Below are positions 1-4,842 of a stretch of DNA of 5,295 nt, one piece after another; position 1 is the stretch's first letter; the number at the start of each line of letters is the position of its first letter. A program made the translations under genes and the position numbers. The stretch is from positions 1-5,295 of the forward strand of contig WRDE01000174.1 in NCBI GenBank assembly GCA_009783605.1, in the 5' to 3' direction. Below the pieces are notes generated by a model. It saw nothing but the letters and a program-made list of their open reading frames with translations. It searched no databases and had not been told where the DNA came from. Source of the DNA: Oscillospiraceae bacterium. Its GTDB lineage: Bacteria > Bacillota > Clostridia > Oscillospirales > Acutalibacteraceae.

Positions 1-2
1 CC

Positions 3-623
3 ATCCGCACCGCTATCGTCACGGTTTTAGTGTCGGTGATGATTGATGTTTCGGCCCCGTATATCCCGGCATTTGAGGGGGATATGGTGCTGACCGCCGC
101 GTTCGGCGGGGTGCTGTCCGGCGCCGGTATCGGCATGATCTATCTGCGGGGCGCCACCACCGGCGGCAGCGAATTGGTGGCGCGGCTGATCGGCCAAAAG
201 CTGCGGCACTTCTCGATCGGGCGGCTGATCCTGATCGTCGACGCGCTGGTAGTCGTCTCCGCGGCTGTTGTTTATAAGCAGGTGGAGTCGGCGCTCTATT
301 CCATCGTGCTGCTGTATCTCAGCACCAGCGTGATGGACGGGTTAGTTTACGGCTCTTATAAAGGGCGGATGCTGCTGATCATCACCAAACGGGAAGCTGA
401 TGTCACCGCCGGCATCCTCGAAAAGATCGGCCGCGGCGTAACCAAATTGAAAGCCCAGGGCGCCTATACCGGCGCCGAACGCGGCGTACTGATGTGCGCC
501 CTCCGCCCGTCGGAAGTCTACGCGCTGCGCAGTTTGGTAATGGATATCGACCCCGAGGCGTTTATTGTGATCACCGCAAGCGAAGAGATACACGGCGAGG
601 GATTTCAGCAAATGCGGAATTAG
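3..623 (+). CDS. YitT family integral membrane protein with C-terminal DUF2179 domain (5' end outside window)
   Basis: The reading frame is open from the left edge, so the N-terminus, roughly 70-80 residues judging from the usual length of about 280, is missing; 206 residues are visible. The visible part has hydrophobic segments near residues 3-20, 27-48, 72-91 and 94-115, then a soluble domain. Recognisable family features are the small-residue run GGVLSGAGIGMIY, the TTGGSELVARL loop (family form STGGTDxLA), and the DUF2179 domain with GRGVTKLKAQGAYTG, MDIDPEAFIVIT and the terminal GEGF. Members are multi-pass inner-membrane proteins with a cytosolic DUF2179 domain. Their substrate is not established, so I assign none. 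The last three residues (MRN) and the TAG stop are encoded by a 7-bp repeat array; homologues I recall end soon after GEGF. The next gene starts 86 bp downstream with no clear terminator between, so cotranscription with the DnaD gene is possible. Confidence 0.9.
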   Translation: MRTAIVTVLVSVMIDVSAPYIPAFEGDMVLTAAFGGVLSGAGIGMIYLRGATTGGSELVARLIGQKLRHFSIGRLILIVDALVVVSAAVVYKQVESALYSIVLLYLSTSVMDGLVYGSYKGRMLLIITKREADVTAGILEKIGRGVTKLKAQGAYTGAERGVLMCALRPSEVYALRSLVMDIDPEAFIVITASEEIHGEGFQQMRN

Positions 624-638
624 GAGTGAGGAGCAGCC
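611..638 (+). repeat. Degenerate heptamer array at the stop codon of the YitT gene
   Basis: Four 7-bp steps can be read: AATGCGG, AATTAGG, AGTGAGG, AGCAGCC. The first matches the AATGCNN units found at other gene ends in this window; the next two drift towards a GAGTGAG-type unit. The YitT stop codon TAG at 621-623 lies in the second unit. A weak hairpin (GAGG 628-631 with CCTC 637-640) is also present, with no T-tract. On its own this array is weak; it is supported by the clear arrays elsewhere. Confidence 0.5.
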
Positions 639-656
639 TCCGCAACGAAACACTTC

Positions 657-694
657 CATAATTTAGCATTCAGCATTCAGCATTTAGCATTCAT
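657..694 (-). repeat. Heptamer array, inverted orientation, just upstream of the DnaD gene
   Basis: Exact 7-bp periodicity: CATAATT (657), TAGCATT (664), CAGCATT (671), CAGCATT (678), TAGCATT (685), then CAT. Read on the minus strand these are AATGCTG/AATGCTA units ending in AATTATG, the same family found in forward orientation at gene ends. The array stops directly before the ribosome binding site AGAGAGG (695-701). Together with 611-638 it frames an 18-bp unique core. Confidence 0.85.
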
Positions 695-709
695 AGAGAG
701 GTTACATAC

Positions 710-1786
710 ATGTCATACAGATGGAACGGCGATATGCTCGGCGGGGTGCTGGTGATTCCCCGGGCGGTGGTGGATCAGCATATAAAAATGGCCGGTTCGG
801 CTCAATTGAAGGTGCTGCTCTGGTTTTCCGCTCAGGGCTGCGGCGAGTTTGACCCGGAACTTTGTTCTTCTCTGATCGGCCTCTCCCCCGCCGACTGTTC
901 CGACGCGCTGTCCTTCTGGATCGAAACCGGGGTGCTAATCCAGAACGGCGGAGCCGCCGACCCGGTCCCTGTGCCGCCGCGCGAACAGCCGGTGTTGCCG
1001 GCGGCAACACCGCCAACTCAACCGGCGGCGCCTGCATCCCAGCCAGTTCTGCCGTCAGCGCAGACAGCAAAAAAGTTTCCTCTCACCCAGAGACAGCAAC
1101 CCGTAAAACCGCAGCTGCCGGAGGTGCTGGAGCGGCGGAAGGCCTGTCCGGAATTCGCCGATCTGCTTCAGACGGCCGAAACCCGTCTCGGCAAACCGGT
1201 CACCCCCGGCGATATGGAGACGCTGCTCTACCTCTACGACAGTATCGGGATGCCGGCGGCGGTAATTCTGATGATCATCGTCTACGCCCTCTCGATGAAG
1301 AAAAACAGTATGCGGTATATCGAAAAAATCGCTTTGGATTGGGCCGAAAGGGGTATCAATACCGTCGCCGCCGCCGAGCTTCACCTCTGCGCGTTAGAGC
1401 GGCAGCGCGCTTGCTGGGTACACCTATCCTCCCTATTGGAGTTGAAAAAAGAGCACCCCTCCGCCGCCCAGATGGAATCCGCCCGGATCTGGATCGATGA
1501 CTGGCAGCTGCCGGATGAGCTGATCCGGGAGGCGTATACCCAAGGCAAAGCCAAAACCGGTCAGTTCCAGCACAATTATATGATGCGGATATTGGACACC
1601 TGGCGGGCGGAAGGGGTAAAAACCGCGGAGGACGCCCGGGCATTTTCGGAGCCCCGGAAAAAGCCAAAGGGCAAACCCCTGCTCGCCGACAGCGAAAATT
1701 CCTCATTGGATACGGATGAATATGAGCAGATGGTACAAAATTACCGGCCGGTTTATAAGAAGAAAATTCGAAATGCTGAATGCTGA
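710..1786 (+). CDS. DnaD-domain replication protein (two DnaD/DnaB_2 modules)
   Basis: The 358-residue product has the layout of Gram-positive DnaD/DnaB-type primosome proteins. Residues 1-80 form a likely winged-helix domain (dimerisation and DNA contact in DnaD). Residues 82-135 are a Pro/Ala/Gln-rich linker. A first DnaD module spans about 148-225 and a second about 250-305. Both modules end in the family signature YxxxIxxxW: YIEKIALDW at 203-211 and YMMRILDTW at 290-298. The charged tail DTDEYEQMVQNYRPVYKKK is typical of the family. DnaD proteins help load the replicative helicase or restart replication with DnaA, DnaB and DnaI; this role is known for the family and not shown here. ATG 710 is preceded by AGAGAGG at 695-701 with 8 bp spacing. 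A DnaC/DnaI-like ATPase gene often follows in Clostridia, but here galE follows instead. The last residues (NAEC) and the TGA are encoded by a heptamer array, after the point where homologues usually end. Confidence 0.9.
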   Translation: MSYRWNGDMLGGVLVIPRAVVDQHIKMAGSAQLKVLLWFSAQGCGEFDPELCSSLIGLSPADCSDALSFWIETGVLIQNGGAADPVPVPPREQPVLPAATPPTQPAAPASQPVLPSAQTAKKFPLTQRQQPVKPQLPEVLERRKACPEFADLLQTAETRLGKPVTPGDMETLLYLYDSIGMPAAVILMIIVYALSMKKNSMRYIEKIALDWAERGINTVAAAELHLCALERQRACWVHLSSLLELKKEHPSAAQMESARIWIDDWQLPDELIREAYTQGKAKTGQFQHNYMMRILDTWRAEGVKTAEDARAFSEPRKKPKGKPLLADSENSSLDTDEYEQMVQNYRPVYKKKIRNAEC

Positions 1787-1799
1787 ATGCTTAATTATG
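1772..1799 (+). repeat. Heptamer array spanning the DnaD stop codon
   Basis: Two perfect AATGCTG units (1772, 1779), then AATGCTT (1786) and AATTATG (1793). The stop codon TGA at 1784-1786 lies within it. Because 7 is not a multiple of 3, the forward AATGCTG array gives a TGA in every + frame within 21 bp, so any gene running into it ends quickly. Confidence 0.9.
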
Positions 1800-1840
1800 A
1801 CGGCGGATGTGCAGGGTACGCAGCATATGGATGCCATAAA

Positions 1841-1875
1841 CATTCAGCATTTAGCATTAAGCATTCAGCATTATT
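1841..1875 (-). repeat. Heptamer array, inverted orientation, just upstream of galE
   Basis: Five 7-bp steps: CATTCAG (1841), CATTTAG (1848), CATTAAG (1855), CATTCAG (1862), CATTATT (1869). It is largely the reverse complement of the array at 1772-1799, and the two could pair as arms around a core of about 40 bp. The core holds a short inverted repeat (TATGG 1826-1830 with CCATA 1834-1838). The array ends 5 bp before the galE ribosome binding site. Confidence 0.9.
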
Positions 1876-1880
1876 TTGTT

Positions 1881-1886
1881 GGGAGG
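1881..1886 (+). promoter_or_regulatory. Ribosome binding site fixing the galE start
   Basis: GGGAGG lies 9 bp before ATG 1896. The frame remains open further upstream to an ATG at 1716 inside the DnaD gene. Only the 1896 start gives a protein beginning MAVLLTGGAGFIG, as GalE proteins do; the upstream extension is merely translated repeat array. Confidence 0.9.
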
Positions 1887-1895
1887 AAAAAACTT

Positions 1896-2915
1896 ATGGC
1901 TGTCTTACTGACCGGCGGGGCCGGGTTTATTGGCACCCATACCGCGGTGGAATTGCTGGCGGCGGGGCATGATATTGTGGTCGCCGACAATTTATACAAC
2001 GCCAAACCCGAGGCGCTGCGGCGGGTGCGGGAGTTGAGCGGGAAGGATTTCCCGTTTTACCGCTGTGATATCCGGGACCGCGAGGGATTGCGGCGGGTGT
2101 TCGCCGAAAACGATATCGCGGCGGCGGTCCATTTCGCCGGGTTGAAATCCCCGCCGGAATCGGTGTCTAAGCCGTTGGATTATTTCGACAACAATGTGTC
2201 CGGCACCGTGGCCCTCTGCGAGGTGATGGCCGAGGCGGGCTGCAGGCGGATGGTGTTCAGCTCCTCCGCCACTGTATACGGCATGAAAAACCCCATGCCG
2301 CTGCGGGAGGATATGCCCACCGGCGAGGTGGTCAACCCCTATGGCCGCACCAAATTCATGATCGAGGGGATCCTGCGGGATCTCTGCGCCGCGGATCCGG
2401 AATGGGCGGCGGTGTCCCTGCGGTATTTCACGCTGGCCGGCGCTCACGCAAGCGGCCGGATCGGCGAGGATGCCCGGGGAACCCCGGTCAACCTGATGCC
2501 GCGGTTAGTGCAGGCCGCGGTGGGCAAAACCCCGGCGCTGACCGTCACCGGCACCGATTACGATACCCCCGACGGCACCGGGATACGGGATTATATCCAT
2601 GTCGTCGATCTCGCCCGGGGGCATCTGGCGGCGGTGGAATACGCGCTGGCCCATACCGGCGCGGAGGCGGTCAACCTCGGCGTCGGGCGGGGCTATTCGG
2701 TGCGGGAGCTGATCAAAACCTTCGAGGAGGTCAACGGCGTGCCGGTTCCGACGGTCAACCAGCCCCGCCGGCCCGGCGATGTGGCGGTATCCTATTCCGA
2801 CCCGTCCAAAGCGGCCCGGCTGTTCGGTTGGAAGGCCGAAAAAACGCTGGCCGACATGTGCCGCGACTCCTGGCGCTGGCAGAGCATGAATCCCTCCGGA
2901 TACCCGGAGGATTAA
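1896..2915 (+). CDS. galE: UDP-glucose 4-epimerase (GalE)
   Basis: Interconverts UDP-glucose and UDP-galactose in the cytosol through a tightly bound NAD, serving galactose use (Leloir pathway) and supply of sugars for envelope polysaccharides. The 339-residue length matches the family (E. coli 338) and the residue numbers coincide. The NAD-binding Rossmann motif TGGAGFIG is at 6-13. The catalytic triad of the short-chain dehydrogenase fold is present: Ser124 (in FSSSATVYG), Tyr149 and Lys153 (YGRTK). Further substrate residues are seen: Asn199, Arg231, Arg292 and Asp295 (RRPGD). Two deviations stand out. After RYF the usual Asn-Pro is Thr179-Leu180, and residue 299, a Tyr in E. coli and Cys in the human enzyme, is Ser. 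A small residue there is linked to wider specificity including UDP-GlcNAc/GalNAc, so a dual-specificity epimerase is possible (inference). The TAA stop abuts a heptamer array. A strong hairpin follows. Confidence 0.95.
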   Translation: MAVLLTGGAGFIGTHTAVELLAAGHDIVVADNLYNAKPEALRRVRELSGKDFPFYRCDIRDREGLRRVFAENDIAAAVHFAGLKSPPESVSKPLDYFDNNVSGTVALCEVMAEAGCRRMVFSSSATVYGMKNPMPLREDMPTGEVVNPYGRTKFMIEGILRDLCAADPEWAAVSLRYFTLAGAHASGRIGEDARGTPVNLMPRLVQAAVGKTPALTVTGTDYDTPDGTGIRDYIHVVDLARGHLAAVEYALAHTGAEAVNLGVGRGYSVRELIKTFEEVNGVPVPTVNQPRRPGDVAVSYSDPSKAARLFGWKAEKTLADMCRDSWRWQSMNPSGYPED

Positions 2916-2941
2916 TGCGTAATGCTGAATGCTTAATTACC
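2914..2941 (+). repeat. Heptamer array at the galE stop codon
   Basis: AATGCGT (2914), AATGCTG (2921), AATGCTT (2928), AATTACC (2935). The galE stop TAA at 2913-2915 overlaps its first two bases. The unit order is nearly the same as at 1772-1799. No inverted partner array follows here; the terminator-like hairpin starts 4 bp later. Confidence 0.85.
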
Positions 2942-2945
2942 AGTA

Positions 2946-2988
2946 ACCTCCGATTGTGTTTGCACAATCGGAGGTGTTATACTTTTTT
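2946..2988 (+). terminator. Strong hairpin, probable intrinsic terminator of galE
   Basis: A perfect 13-bp stem (2946-2958 with 2963-2975; arms ACCTCCGATTGTG and CACAATCGGAGGT) closes a TTTG loop. Six T residues follow at 2983-2988, but 7 bp after the stem rather than directly. The offset weakens the terminator reading a little. The hairpin also overlaps a possible promoter, so it could instead, or also, be an operator. Confidence 0.7.
2954..2983 (+). promoter_or_regulatory. Possible promoter of the 94-residue membrane protein gene
   Basis: TTGTGT (2954-2959), an 18-bp spacer, and TATACT (2978-2983) preceded by TG one base upstream (extended -10). The string TGTTATACT is identical to the -10 region of the metK promoter at 3362-3370. 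The -35 match is imperfect and lies within the hairpin arms, so the assignment is tentative. Confidence 0.4.
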
Positions 2989-3025
2989 CATCCGTTTTGC
3001 GACATTTTTTGATGAGGTGCGACAT

Positions 3026-3310
3026 ATGAGAAAGGTATTCGACATGGTTTCGGGCGGCATTTCGATGCTCGGGGGACTGCGGCCGTATTCCCGCGACGTG
3101 ATCCGCGGCTGTACCCAGCTGGCGGCGGTGCTGTATGTCTTTTCGGCGCTGCTGTATCTTCTGGCGCCATTTTCCGTGGATTATTACGTCACCCGCGCCC
3201 ACGCGGACGGACTGGCGGCGGTGGCGCCGTTAGTCATCGGCATCGGCGTCGTGGTGGGGCTGATCGCCGATCTGGTGATGCGGCGGGGGGAGGAGAGAGT
3301 TGACAGGTGA
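3026..3310 (+). CDS. Small two-helix membrane protein, function unknown
   Basis: I do not recognise a family. The 94-residue product has a basic and amphipathic N-terminal part (1-28, MRKVFDMVSGGISMLGGLRP and onward), a first transmembrane segment at about 31-50, a short polar loop (VDYYVTRAHADG), a second transmembrane segment at about 62-85 rich in Val, Ile and Gly, and a charged tail (MRRGEERVDR). Positive charges at both ends suggest that both termini face the cytosol. ATG 3026 is supported by GAGGTG at 3014-3019 with 6 bp spacing. A possible promoter overlaps the hairpin after galE, so it may be transcribed on its own. The tail VDR and the TGA stop are encoded by a GTTGACA-type heptamer array. 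Base composition is like that of the neighbours. The good ribosome binding site and coherent hydrophobic pattern make it a likely real gene. Confidence 0.75.
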   Translation: MRKVFDMVSGGISMLGGLRPYSRDVIRGCTQLAAVLYVFSALLYLLAPFSVDYYVTRAHADGLAAVAPLVIGIGVVVGLIADLVMRRGEERVDR

Positions 3311-3347
3311 CAGGTGAGAGTTGACAGGTGACAATTTGCGGTTGACA
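3299..3347 (+). repeat. GTTGACA/GGTGACA heptamer array between a stop codon and the metK promoter
   Basis: Seven consecutive 7-bp steps: GTTGACA (3299), GGTGACA (3306), GGTGAGA (3313), GTTGACA (3320), GGTGACA (3327), ATTTGCG (3334), GTTGACA (3341). This unit differs from the AATGCTG family but has the same period and the same placement at a stop codon (TGA 3308-3310). The last unit contains the -35 box of the metK promoter. Confidence 0.9.
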
Positions 3348-3370
3348 AGCTGTCTGCTTGATGTTATACT
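3342..3370 (+). promoter_or_regulatory. Sigma-A-type promoter of metK
   Basis: A perfect -35 TTGACA (3342-3347), a 17-bp spacer, and -10 TATACT (3365-3370) with an upstream TG (3362-3363). Transcription would start near 3377, giving a leader of about 230 nt that contains the riboswitch. Other TTGACA copies at 3300, 3321 and 3379 have no -10 at the right distance. Confidence 0.9.
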
Positions 3371-3408
3371 GATGTTGGTTGACAATTGAATATCCCTTTT
3401 CAGGGGAA

Positions 3409-3537
3409 CTTATCCAGAGTGACATAATGCCCGCGGCAGCCGCGGGCGGCGGGACCAGGCCCGTTATGTCCGGCAACCTGTTGCGGCTGATGGCCGCGAT
3501 AAGGTGCCAATTCCTGCGGCATTGGCCGGAAGATGAG
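3409..3537 (+). promoter_or_regulatory. SAM-I (S-box) riboswitch aptamer
   Basis: Conserved S-box blocks occur in order: CTTATCCAGAG (3409-3419), GGGACCAGGCCCG (3451-3463), CCGGCAACC (3470-3478), AAGGTGCCAATTCC (3501-3514) and GGAAGATGAGAG (3528-3539). P1 pairs 3409-3414 with 3532-3537. The base of P2 pairs GACATAA (3421-3427) with TTATGTC (3464-3470). P3 has an upper stem of GCGGC (3483-3487) with GCCGC (3493-3497). In the known mechanism SAM stabilises P1 and lets the downstream terminator form. An antiterminator is visible: GCCGGA (3525-3530) can pair with TCCGGC (3552-3557), the 5' arm of the terminator. Placement directly before metK fits feedback control by its product. An oddity is an extra 8-bp hairpin in P2 (3429-3447) where the kink-turn is normally found; the usual GATGA on the 3' side is absent. 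Confidence 0.95.
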
Positions 3538-3547
3538 AGATGATCAT

Positions 3548-3579
3548 GCTGTCCGGCAAAAAAGCCGGACGGCTTTTTT
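3548..3579 (+). terminator. Riboswitch expression-platform terminator upstream of metK
   Basis: A 10-bp stem (3548-3557 with 3564-3573, one G-T wobble) with an A6 loop is followed directly by T6 at 3574-3579. It is a textbook intrinsic terminator 27 bp before the metK ATG. It should form when SAM is bound; when SAM is low, its 5' arm is taken by 3525-3530. Confidence 0.95.
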
Positions 3580-3606
3580 AATGTACAACAGTAAGGAGGC
3601 TAAACC

Positions 3607-4842
3607 ATGAAGCGTTTTTTTACCTCTGAGTCGGTGACCGAGGGGCATCCTGACAAGGTCTGCGACCAGATTTCCGACGCGGTGTTGGACGCGATACTGG
3701 CGCAGGACCCGGACGCCCATGTCGCCTGTGAGACGGTCGCCACCACCGGTATGGTGTTGGTGATGGGCGAGATCACCACCGATTGTTCTGTGGATATCCC
3801 CGCTATCGCCCGGGGGGTGATCCGGGATATCGGCTACAACGACGGCTCCCAGGGGTTTGACGGCTCCGCCTGCGCGGTGCTGTCGGTGTTGGATGAGCAG
3901 TCGCCGGATATCGCGCTGGGGGTCAATAACGCGATGGCGGTGCGGGACCGTGCCGACACAAGCAGCATCTTCGACACAAGCAGCATCTTCGATACAAGCA
4001 GCATCTTTGATGCTGCCGACGCCACCGGCGCGGGGGATCAGGGGATGATGTTCGGGTTCGCCTGCGACGAGACGCCGGAGCTGATGCCGCTGCCTATCTC
4101 GCTGGCCCACGCGCTGGCGCGGCGGCTGGCGGCGGTGCGCAAGGACGGCACCCTGCCGTATCTGCGGCCGGACGGCAAGTCTCAGGTGACGGTGGAATAC
4201 GATGGCTTTATCCCGAAACGTGCCGACACATTGGTTATCTCGGCCCAGCACAGCGAGGAGGTAACGCCGGAACGCATCCGGGCGGATATCATCGAACATG
4301 TCCTGCGCCCGGTGATCCCCGCGGAGCTGTGGGATAGCGATACCAAGATCTTTGTCAACCCCACCGGCCGGTTTGTTGTGGGCGGCCCCCACGGCGACAG
4401 CGGGCTGACCGGCCGCAAATTGATCGTTGACACCTACGGCGGGTATGCCCGCCACGGCGGCGGTTCCTTCTCCGGCAAGGACCCCACCAAGGTGGACCGC
4501 AGCGCCACCTATATGGCCCGGTACGCCGCCAAAAACATTGTCGCCGCCGGGCTGGCGCGGCAGTGCGAGCTGCAGGTGGCCTACGCCATCGGTATGGCCC
4601 GGCCGGTCTCGATATTGGTGGATACCTTCGGCACCGGCGCGGTGCCGGATGAACAGCTTGCCGCCGCCATCGCCGCCGTATTCGATTTCCGCCCCGCTGT
4701 CATCATCCGGCAGTTAGGCTTAAACCGCCCGATCTACCGCCCGCTGGCCGCCTATGGCCATTTCGGCCGGGAGGATCTGGATGTCGCCTGGGAGCGGACC
4801 GACCGGGTGGAGGCATTGAAAAAAGTAATTCATAATGCGTAA
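3607..4842 (+). CDS. metK: S-adenosylmethionine synthetase (methionine adenosyltransferase)
   Basis: Makes SAM from methionine and ATP with release of phosphate and diphosphate; a cytosolic enzyme, usually a tetramer. Family motifs are intact: FTSESVTEGHPDK at 5-17 with the catalytic His14, GAGDQG at 141-146, KDGTLPYLRPDGKSQV at 179-194, GRFVVGGPHGDSGLTGRK at 254-271, and HGGGSFSGKDPTKVDRSA at 283-300. ATG 3607 has AAGGAGG (3593-3599) 7 bp upstream. The product is 411 residues against about 395-400 usually. The excess lies just before GAGDQG, where three copies of DTSSIF (117-134) are inserted into the flexible loop that gates the active site. No catalytic residue is lost and the frame is intact, so the enzyme is probably active. 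The C-terminal HNA and the TAA are encoded by a heptamer array, and homologues commonly end near ALKK. Expression is controlled by the SAM-I riboswitch in the leader. Confidence 0.97.
   Translation: MKRFFTSESVTEGHPDKVCDQISDAVLDAILAQDPDAHVACETVATTGMVLVMGEITTDCSVDIPAIARGVIRDIGYNDGSQGFDGSACAVLSVLDEQSPDIALGVNNAMAVRDRADTSSIFDTSSIFDTSSIFDAADATGAGDQGMMFGFACDETPELMPLPISLAHALARRLAAVRKDGTLPYLRPDGKSQVTVEYDGFIPKRADTLVISAQHSEEVTPERIRADIIEHVLRPVIPAELWDSDTKIFVNPTGRFVVGGPHGDSGLTGRKLIVDTYGGYARHGGGSFSGKDPTKVDRSATYMARYAAKNIVAAGLARQCELQVAYAIGMARPVSILVDTFGTGAVPDEQLAAAIAAVFDFRPAVIIRQLGLNRPIYRPLAAYGHFGREDLDVAWERTDRVEALKKVIHNA
3955..4008 (+). repeat. Three in-frame 18-bp tandem repeats inside metK
   Basis: Units at 3955-3972, 3973-3990 and 3991-4008 each encode DTSSIF. 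The first two are identical; the third differs by two silent changes (GAT for GAC, TTT for TTC). The last unit runs into an 8-bp hairpin with a TTT loop (GCAGCATC 3998-4005 with GATGCTGC 4009-4016). Near identity of the copies points to recent expansion by slippage. Confidence 0.97.

Noticed and set aside
623..656. Terminator after the YitT gene from the GAGG/CCTC hairpin (628-640).
   Set aside because: The stem is only 4 bp and no T-tract follows.
657..694. CRISPR array, because of short tandem repeats.
   Set aside because: The period is 7 bp with no spacers and no cas genes in the window; it is a simple tandem array.
1716..1895. In-frame N-terminal extension of GalE by 60 residues from an ATG at 1716.
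   Set aside because: It begins inside the DnaD gene in another frame and its translation is mostly heptamer array. The canonical GalE N-terminus and a GGGAGG site fit ATG 1896.
1787..1972. A 61-codon frame starting in the heptamer array after the DnaD stop.
   Set aside because: Its start is a by-product of the repeat (AATGCTT contains ATG), it has no ribosome binding site, and it overlaps galE out of frame.
2402..3025. Upstream extension of the 94-residue protein's frame to 2402.
   Set aside because: It runs through galE in the wrong frame and through the hairpin. GAGGTG upstream of ATG 3026 supports the short form.
2998..3025. Direct repeat TGCGACAT at 2998-3005 and 3018-3025 before the small membrane protein gene, as a possible regulator site.
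   Set aside because: Only 8 bp, two copies, and no symmetry; too little to call a site.
3949..4230. A 12-bp direct repeat CGTGCCGACACA at 3949-3960 and 4219-4230 in metK, as a possible duplication scar.
   Set aside because: Both copies encode RADT in otherwise normal metK sequence, and one 12-bp match in 5 kb of GC-rich DNA is expected by chance.
3544..4455. A 303-codon frame on the minus strand opposite metK.
   Set aside because: It is antisense to an unmistakable metK, has no recognisable domain, and its DAACxE repeats are merely the reverse reading of the DTSSIF units. High-GC genes often leave long open antisense frames.
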